Shown here one piece after another: positions 59,526-64,000 of a stretch of 64,000 nt of DNA. A model generated the notes under the pieces. It saw only the letters and a program-made list of their open reading frames with translations. It did no database searches and was not told where the DNA came from. The translations under genes and the position numbers were made by a program. The stretch comes from CAVUXJ01 sp963814975 (GTDB lineage: Bacteria > Acidobacteriota > Vicinamibacteria > Vicinamibacterales > CAVVIG01): the NCBI GenBank assembly GCA_963814975.1, contig CAWFFB010000014.1, forward strand, positions 434,001-498,000, read 5' to 3'. Every line of letters begins with the position of its first letter. The stretch's first letter is position 1.

Positions 59526-60395
59526 TTACTTGGCGCTCAGCCGCGCCTCGATCTTCGGCAGGGCGGCCAGAAGGACGTCACCCACAACCTGGAGGCTGTG
59601 CGCGCTGACCGCGTCAAGCGTGTCGCCGGCCGTATGCCACGGGGCATACTCGAGGTCGATGAGATCCACCGCAGGAATCCCCGCCTCGACGAACGGCAGG
59701 TGATCGTCCTCGATCCGGGTTGACTCGGACACGAAGTAGGCGCCCAGCTTCTCGCGCCGGGCCGCATCCCAGACGATGTCGGTCAGCCAGGGCGTCGAGT
59801 TCAGGTCGCGCTTCAGCCGCAGATCGCGGTCGGCCACCATGTCCACGAGAATCATCGCCCGCAGCGAGCGTAACGACCCGTCGCGGAGGGCTGTTTCCAC
59901 GTAGTGCCGGCTGCCGTATGTGCGATCGTCGCCCTGCCACTGGACCACGGCTTCCTCTCCGTCGAGGAACAGCAACTCCACCGTCAACGCGTTCTTTCGG
60001 GCCTTCAGCACGCGCGCGAGCTCGATCAGCAGCGCCGCGCTCGATCCGCCGTCGTTCGCGCCGACGAACCGAATATCGTCGAAGCGCTTCGTGTCGTAAT
60101 GACCGGCGACGATGAGTCGATCTTTGCGGGCGCCTGGAATGGTGGCGATCAGGTTGACCATCCTGACGGTGCCGCGCGGCGTCGCGGCCGTCCACGCCTG
60201 CTCGACGGACGGCACACCCGCCGCCGTCAGCTGCTTTCTGATGTAGGTGCGTGATTGCTCGATTCCCGCCGACCCGGCCGGCCGCGGTCCCAGGGACACG
60301 AGCTGGCGCAGATGCTCCCATGCCCGGTTCGAATCGAAGCGGGTGGACGCCGGCGCCTGCAACACGATGGCGAGGGCGAGCAGGGATCGCAGCAT
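59526..60395 (-). CDS. M28-family metalloenzyme, glutaminyl-peptide cyclotransferase-like
   Basis: 289 residues from ATG 60395, with a signal peptide (MLRSLLALAIVLQAPAS). Zinc ligands and catalytic residues are in VAGHYDTKRF, GANDGGSSAALLIELARVL, LLFLDGEEAVVQW, and YAPWHTAGDTLDAV. The stretch DGEEAVVQWQGDDRTYGSRH is closer to glutaminyl cyclases (FFDGEEA...W...D.YGSRH) than to aminopeptidases. It would cyclise N-terminal Gln of exported proteins. Starts 16 bases after the citrate synthase stop. Confidence 0.85.
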   Translation of the reverse strand: MLRSLLALAIVLQAPASTRFDSNRAWEHLRQLVSLGPRPAGSAGIEQSRTYIRKQLTAAGVPSVEQAWTAATPRGTVRMVNLIATIPGARKDRLIVAGHYDTKRFDDIRFVGANDGGSSAALLIELARVLKARKNALTVELLFLDGEEAVVQWQGDDRTYGSRHYVETALRDGSLRSLRAMILVDMVADRDLRLKRDLNSTPWLTDIVWDAARREKLGAYFVSESTRIEDDHLPFVEAGIPAVDLIDLEYAPWHTAGDTLDAVSAHSLQVVGDVLLAALPKIEARLSAK

Positions 60396-60411
60396 TGGGT
60401 GCCCCGCGCAA

Positions 60412-61704
60412 TCAGCCGCGTTGGTCCCGCGGGACGTAGTCCCGCGCCGGAGGCCCGACGTAAATCTGGCGCGGGCGGGCGATCTTCTGCTCGGGATCGA
60501 GCAGCATTTCCTCCCATTGGGCAATCCAGCCGGCCGTGCGCGGAATCGCGAAGAGGACCGGGAACATCTCGCTGGGGAAGCCCATCGCCTGGTAGATCAA
60601 CCCGGAATAGAAGTCGACGTTCGGATACAGCTTCCGCGAGATGAAGTAGTCGTCCTGCAGCGCGATCCGCTCGAGCTCGAGGGCGATCTCGAGCAGGGGA
60701 TTTTTTCCCGTCACCGCGAACACCAGGTCGGCGATTTGCTTGATCACCTTCGCGCGCGGGTCGTAGGACTTGTAGACGCGGTGTCCGAATCCCATCAGCC
60801 GGCTGTGGGCCTCGCCCGACTTCACCTTCTTGATGAACTCCGGCACCTTCGACACGGTGCCGATCTCGGTGAGCATGCGGAGGACCGCCTCGTTGGCGCC
60901 ACCGTGCAGCGGCCCGTAGAGCGCGGCTGCGGCGCCGGCCAGTGCCGAGTACGGATCGACCTGCGAGCTGCCGATCGTCCGCATCGTCGTCGTGCTGCAG
61001 TTCTGCTCGTGATCGGCGTGCAGGATGAACAGGACGTCGAGCGCGCGCACCAGCACCGGATTGGGTTGATATTTGAGCTCGGTCATCTTGAACAGCATGT
61101 TCAGGAAGTTGCCGGTGAAGCTCAGATCGTTGTCCGGGTGGTTATACGGCCGCCCGACGCTGTGCCGGTACGCATAGGCAGCGATGCTCGGCACCTTCGC
61201 GATCAGACGCTGGGTCTGGCGCAGCCGCGAGCTCTTGTCGAAGATGTTCTTCGCGTCGCGGTTGAACGTCGACAGCGCGCCGACGGTGCTCAGGAAGATG
61301 CCCATCGGGTGCGCGTCGTACTGGAACCCCTCCATGAACTTCTTCACGTTCTCGTGAAGCATCGTGTGGAGCGTGATCTCGTGCGTCCAGGCCTGCGACT
61401 GCGCCGCCGTCGGCAGCTCACCGAACAGAATCAGATAAGCCGTCTCGAGAAAATCGCTGTGCTCGGCCAGTTGCTCGATCGGATAGCCGCGGTAGAGGAG
61501 GATGCCCTTGTCGCCGTCGATATAGGTGATCGCGCTCCGGCAGTTCGCCGTGTTCATGAACGCAGGGTCGTACGTCATCAGCCCGAAATCGTCGGGATCC
61601 GTCTTGATTTGCCGCAGATCCATGGCGCGGATCGTGCCGTCCTGGATCGGCAGGTCGTACTTCTTCCCGGTGCGGTTGTCGATGACGGTCAGCGTGTCGG
61701 CCAT
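60412..61704 (-). CDS. gltA: Citrate synthase
   Basis: 430 residues, complete and clean. Signatures: FMNTANCRSAITYIDGDKGI, RGYPIEQLAEHSDFLETAYL, active-site His in ILHADHEQNCSTTTMRTIGS, His and Gly-rich loop in LYGPLHGGANEAVLRML, and GFGHRVYKSYDPRAKVI. This is the hexameric, type II-like bacterial form typical of TCA-cycle citrate synthase. Confidence 0.96.
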   Translation of the reverse strand: MADTLTVIDNRTGKKYDLPIQDGTIRAMDLRQIKTDPDDFGLMTYDPAFMNTANCRSAITYIDGDKGILLYRGYPIEQLAEHSDFLETAYLILFGELPTAAQSQAWTHEITLHTMLHENVKKFMEGFQYDAHPMGIFLSTVGALSTFNRDAKNIFDKSSRLRQTQRLIAKVPSIAAYAYRHSVGRPYNHPDNDLSFTGNFLNMLFKMTELKYQPNPVLVRALDVLFILHADHEQNCSTTTMRTIGSSQVDPYSALAGAAAALYGPLHGGANEAVLRMLTEIGTVSKVPEFIKKVKSGEAHSRLMGFGHRVYKSYDPRAKVIKQIADLVFAVTGKNPLLEIALELERIALQDDYFISRKLYPNVDFYSGLIYQAMGFPSEMFPVLFAIPRTAGWIAQWEEMLLDPEQKIARPRQIYVGPPARDYVPRDQRG

Positions 61705-61941
61705 AAGGGACTTGGGAGCCTCGGGAGGCCATGCGCAGAGCGAGCGACGCCGCTCGCGTGTTGATCGAGCATTATAGGTGCGTTCGGCTCAGGGCGCCAC
61801 GCAGCGAATCGCCGGGCTCATCCATCGCGCGGATCCCGCGCTCCGCGGTCCGGCCGAGCGTTCGGCCGTGCAGGCAGTAGAATCAGTTGACTCATCAACC
61901 CCGGCCTCCGGGCGCGATCACCTCACAAGGAGCGATTGACC

Positions 61942-62364
61942 ATGAAGCGTAGTGCCAGTGCCGTATGGAAGGGTGGACTGCAGGATGGCAAAGGTACCGT
62001 CTCAACGGAGAGCGGCGTCCTGTCCGGCGTCCCGTATAACTTCAGGATGCGGTTCGAGAACGAGAAAGGCACGAATCCGGAGGAACTCGTGGCGGCGGCC
62101 CACGCCGCCTGCTTCTCCATGGCGCTGTCAAAGATTCTGGCCGATGCCGGGATGACACCGGAAAGCATCGACACGAAAGCCACCGTCAGCCTCGACAAGG
62201 GGGACGCCGGATTTTCGGTGACCTCGTCTCACTTGGACACGACGGTCAAGATCCCCAACGGGAACAAGGCGGCGTTCGACGAAGCCGTCGAAAAGGCCAA
62301 GTCCGGCTGCCCGATCTCCAAGCTGCTGAACACGGCGATCACGCTGAACGCAACACTCACCTAG
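61942..62364 (+). CDS. OsmC family peroxiredoxin
   Basis: 140 residues from ATG 61942, AGGAG nine bases upstream. The two redox cysteines are in AAAHAACFSMALSKIL and KAKSGCPISKLLNTAITL, matching OsmC proper. N-terminal strand SASAVWKGGLQDGKGTVSTE is typical. It reduces organic hydroperoxides and is usually stress or osmotically induced. Confidence 0.93.
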   Translation: MKRSASAVWKGGLQDGKGTVSTESGVLSGVPYNFRMRFENEKGTNPEELVAAAHAACFSMALSKILADAGMTPESIDTKATVSLDKGDAGFSVTSSHLDTTVKIPNGNKAAFDEAVEKAKSGCPISKLLNTAITLNATLT

Positions 62365-62395
62365 AAGGTCGAACGGGAACCGAGCTCCACCTTTC

Positions 62396-63070
62396 TTACG
62401 CACCCTCGCGGGCGTGGTGGCGCACATCGCGGGCCGAGACGATGAAGATGACGTCCTCGGCGACGTTCGTGGCGTGGTCGCCGATGCGCTCGAGGTGGCG
62501 CGAGACGAGAATCAGATCGAGCGCCGGCTCGATCGTCGAAGGGTCCTGGAGCATGTAGGTGAGCAGCTCGCGGAAGATCTGCGTCTTGAGCTCGTCGAGC
62601 TTGTCGTCTTCGTTGAGGACCTGCTGGGCGAGGTCCACATCGCGGCGGACGAAGGCATCGAGCGCGTCGCGCAGCATCGACTGGGCGATCGAGGCCATCC
62701 GGGGGATGTCGATCAGCTTCTTCACCGGCGAGTGGGAGGCATAGCGCCGCGCCGCCTCGGCGATGTTGACCGCCAGGTCGCCGACCCGTTCGAGATCGGT
62801 GTTGATCTTGAGCGCTGCCACGATCGTCCGGAGATCCGCCGCCATCGGCTGATACAGCGCCAGCAGCGTGAAGCTGCGGTTGTCGAGCTCGATGTGCAGG
62901 GCATTCAGCGGCTCATCGCCGTGGAGGACCCGGTCGATCAGCGCGTGGTCGCGATCGACGATGCCCTTCACGGCGAGACGGACGTTTTCCTCGGCGAGCC
63001 CCCCCATCTCGAGCAGACGCCTCTTGAGCTGCTCCAGCTCCTCTTGAAAATGCCGGACAACCTTTTCCAT
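62396..63070 (-). CDS. phoU: Phosphate signalling protein PhoU
   Basis: 224 residues with two PhoU three-helix bundles; the metal-contact helices read DLRTIVAALKINTDLERVGD and ALDLILVSRHLERIGDHATN. It links Pst transport to the PhoR/PhoB two-component system. Follows pstB after 10 bases in the usual pst order. Confidence 0.95.
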   Translation of the reverse strand: MEKVVRHFQEELEQLKRRLLEMGGLAEENVRLAVKGIVDRDHALIDRVLHGDEPLNALHIELDNRSFTLLALYQPMAADLRTIVAALKINTDLERVGDLAVNIAEAARRYASHSPVKKLIDIPRMASIAQSMLRDALDAFVRRDVDLAQQVLNEDDKLDELKTQIFRELLTYMLQDPSTIEPALDLILVSRHLERIGDHATNVAEDVIFIVSARDVRHHAREGA

Positions 63071-63080
63071 CGGGGCGGTC

Positions 63081-63908
63081 CTATCCGAACCTTCCTGTCA
63101 CGTAGTCCTCGGTCAGCTTCTCGGACGGAGCCGTGAAAATCCTGTCGGTCCTGTCGCATTCGATGAGCTTGCCGAGCCAGAAGAACGCGGTGATGTCCGA
63201 GACCCGGGCGGCCTGCTGCATATTGTGCGTCACGATCACAATCGTGTAGCGCGTCTTCAGCTGATAGATCAACTCTTCGATGCGCTGCGTGGCGATCGGG
63301 TCGAGCGCCGACGCCGGCTCGTCCATCAGCAGGATCTCGGGCTCCACCGCCAGCGCCCGCGCGATGCACAAGCGCTGCTGCTGGCCTCCCGAGAGCGACA
63401 ACGCCGAGGTGTGCAGCCGCTCGTGCACCTCTTCCCAGAGGGCTGCCGCCTTCAAGCTGGCTTCGACCCGGCCGCGCAGTTCGTCGCGCGTGCCGGCCAT
63501 CCCGTTGATCCGCAGCCCGTACGCGACGTTGTCGAAGATGGACTTGGGGAACGGGTTGGACTTCTGGAAGACCATCCCGATGCGCCGCCGCAAATCGACG
63601 ACGTCAACTGACGAAGCGTAGATGTCCTGGCCGTCCACCTGGATCGACCCTTCGACGCGCGTGTCCGGGATGATGTCGTTCATCCGGTTGAGAGAACGCA
63701 GGAACGTGGACTTGCCGCAACCGGATGGTCCGATGAACGCCGTCACCTGGTTCGGGAACACCTGGAGGTTGATGCCGTCGAGCGCCCGGTGGGGGCCGTA
63801 ATAGAAGTTCATGCCCTTGACGTCGATTTTCGCGGGCTGCATGGTCATCGGAGTGGGGTGCGCCGAAACCTGCTCTGACGGCGCGACGGCTCGAGCGTCA
63901 AGCAGCAT
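63081..63908 (-). CDS. pstB: Phosphate ABC transporter ATP-binding protein
   Basis: 275 residues from ATG 63908; internal ATGs at 63848 and 63842 are possible starts. PstB signatures: MNFYYGPHRALDGINLQVFP, Walker A FIGPSGCGKSTFLRSLNRMN, RRRIGMVFQKSNPFPKSIFD, LSGGQQQRLCIARALAVEPE, Walker B ILLMDEPASALDPIATQRIE. pstA/pstC/pstS are expected upstream, beyond the window. The final ~90 bases of the window hold no gene I can support. Confidence 0.95.
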   Translation of the reverse strand: MLLDARAVAPSEQVSAHPTPMTMQPAKIDVKGMNFYYGPHRALDGINLQVFPNQVTAFIGPSGCGKSTFLRSLNRMNDIIPDTRVEGSIQVDGQDIYASSVDVVDLRRRIGMVFQKSNPFPKSIFDNVAYGLRINGMAGTRDELRGRVEASLKAAALWEEVHERLHTSALSLSGGQQQRLCIARALAVEPEILLMDEPASALDPIATQRIEELIYQLKTRYTIVIVTHNMQQAARVSDITAFFWLGKLIECDRTDRIFTAPSEKLTEDYVTGRFG

Positions 63909-64000
63909 AACTCCAGCCTATCAAAGCCGTGGCGGCCCCAACGTTTCGCGGGTGTTAAATCGACCGCTGCGGTCGACAACCCTGCCGTGACCCTGACGAA

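Overview
The window is high-GC bacterial chromosome with tightly packed genes on both strands. The gene flavour fits a soil or sediment Acidobacteriota, probably of the Vicinamibacteria type: ECF sigma/anti-sigma pairs, a CHAT-TPR protein, DUF4159, a DUF3494 adhesin, IPT/VCBS surface proteins and an exosortase locus. That placement is inferred from family content, not from a marker gene. I found no rRNA, tRNA, CRISPR array or complete mobile element.

Layout. 0-6.3 kb: two ECF sigma/anti-sigma modules, the second heading a four-gene operon that ends in a TPR-CHAT lipoprotein. 6.4-8.7 kb: two short proteins that look like fragments of a sigma-54 activator AAA+ domain, followed by a full activator. 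8.9-13.3 kb: DUF4159, VOC, a berberine-bridge flavoenzyme, TatC and a SLATT-like membrane protein. 13.4-16.1 kb: a hybrid histidine kinase. 17-23.6 kb: an acyl/aryl catabolic group (ligase, HpaB/AbfD-family enzyme, ThDP enzyme, SDR, dienelactone hydrolase). 23.7-29.2 kb: ABC exporter, quinone reductase, phosphatase and small proteins. 29.1-35.9 kb: an exosortase locus with methyltransferase, GT-C-like membrane protein, a double-headed exosortase and a SpeD-like enzyme, beside a DUF3494 adhesin with a C-terminal VPTLPQ sorting tail and a Crp/Fnr regulator. 36-43 kb: small envelope proteins, a 1115-residue IPT/FG-GAP surface protein and a GNAT enzyme. 43.3-48.3 kb: rhomboid protease and leucine genes (leuA, leuC, leuD, LysR). 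48.4-53.5 kb: a small CC-ended protein with an ArsA-type ATPase, then an outer-membrane protein and a Zn/Mn ABC uptake pair. 53.5-57.7 kb: bioBFDA. 58.3-64 kb: a LeuA-like synthase, a glutaminyl-cyclase-like M28 enzyme, citrate synthase, OsmC, PhoU and PstB.

Two properties cut across the window. First, about seventeen otherwise convincing genes are broken by single-base indels, clustered at 18.8-21.9, 31-35.9, 44.7-49.5 and 53.2-56.3 kb, while neighbouring zones are clean. This looks more like consensus error than decay. Second, several intergenic gaps hold arrays of a locus-specific 7-8 base word, usually followed by the same word inverted. These run into stop codons and once into a protein linker. 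Together with the double exosortase they are the least explained signals here.
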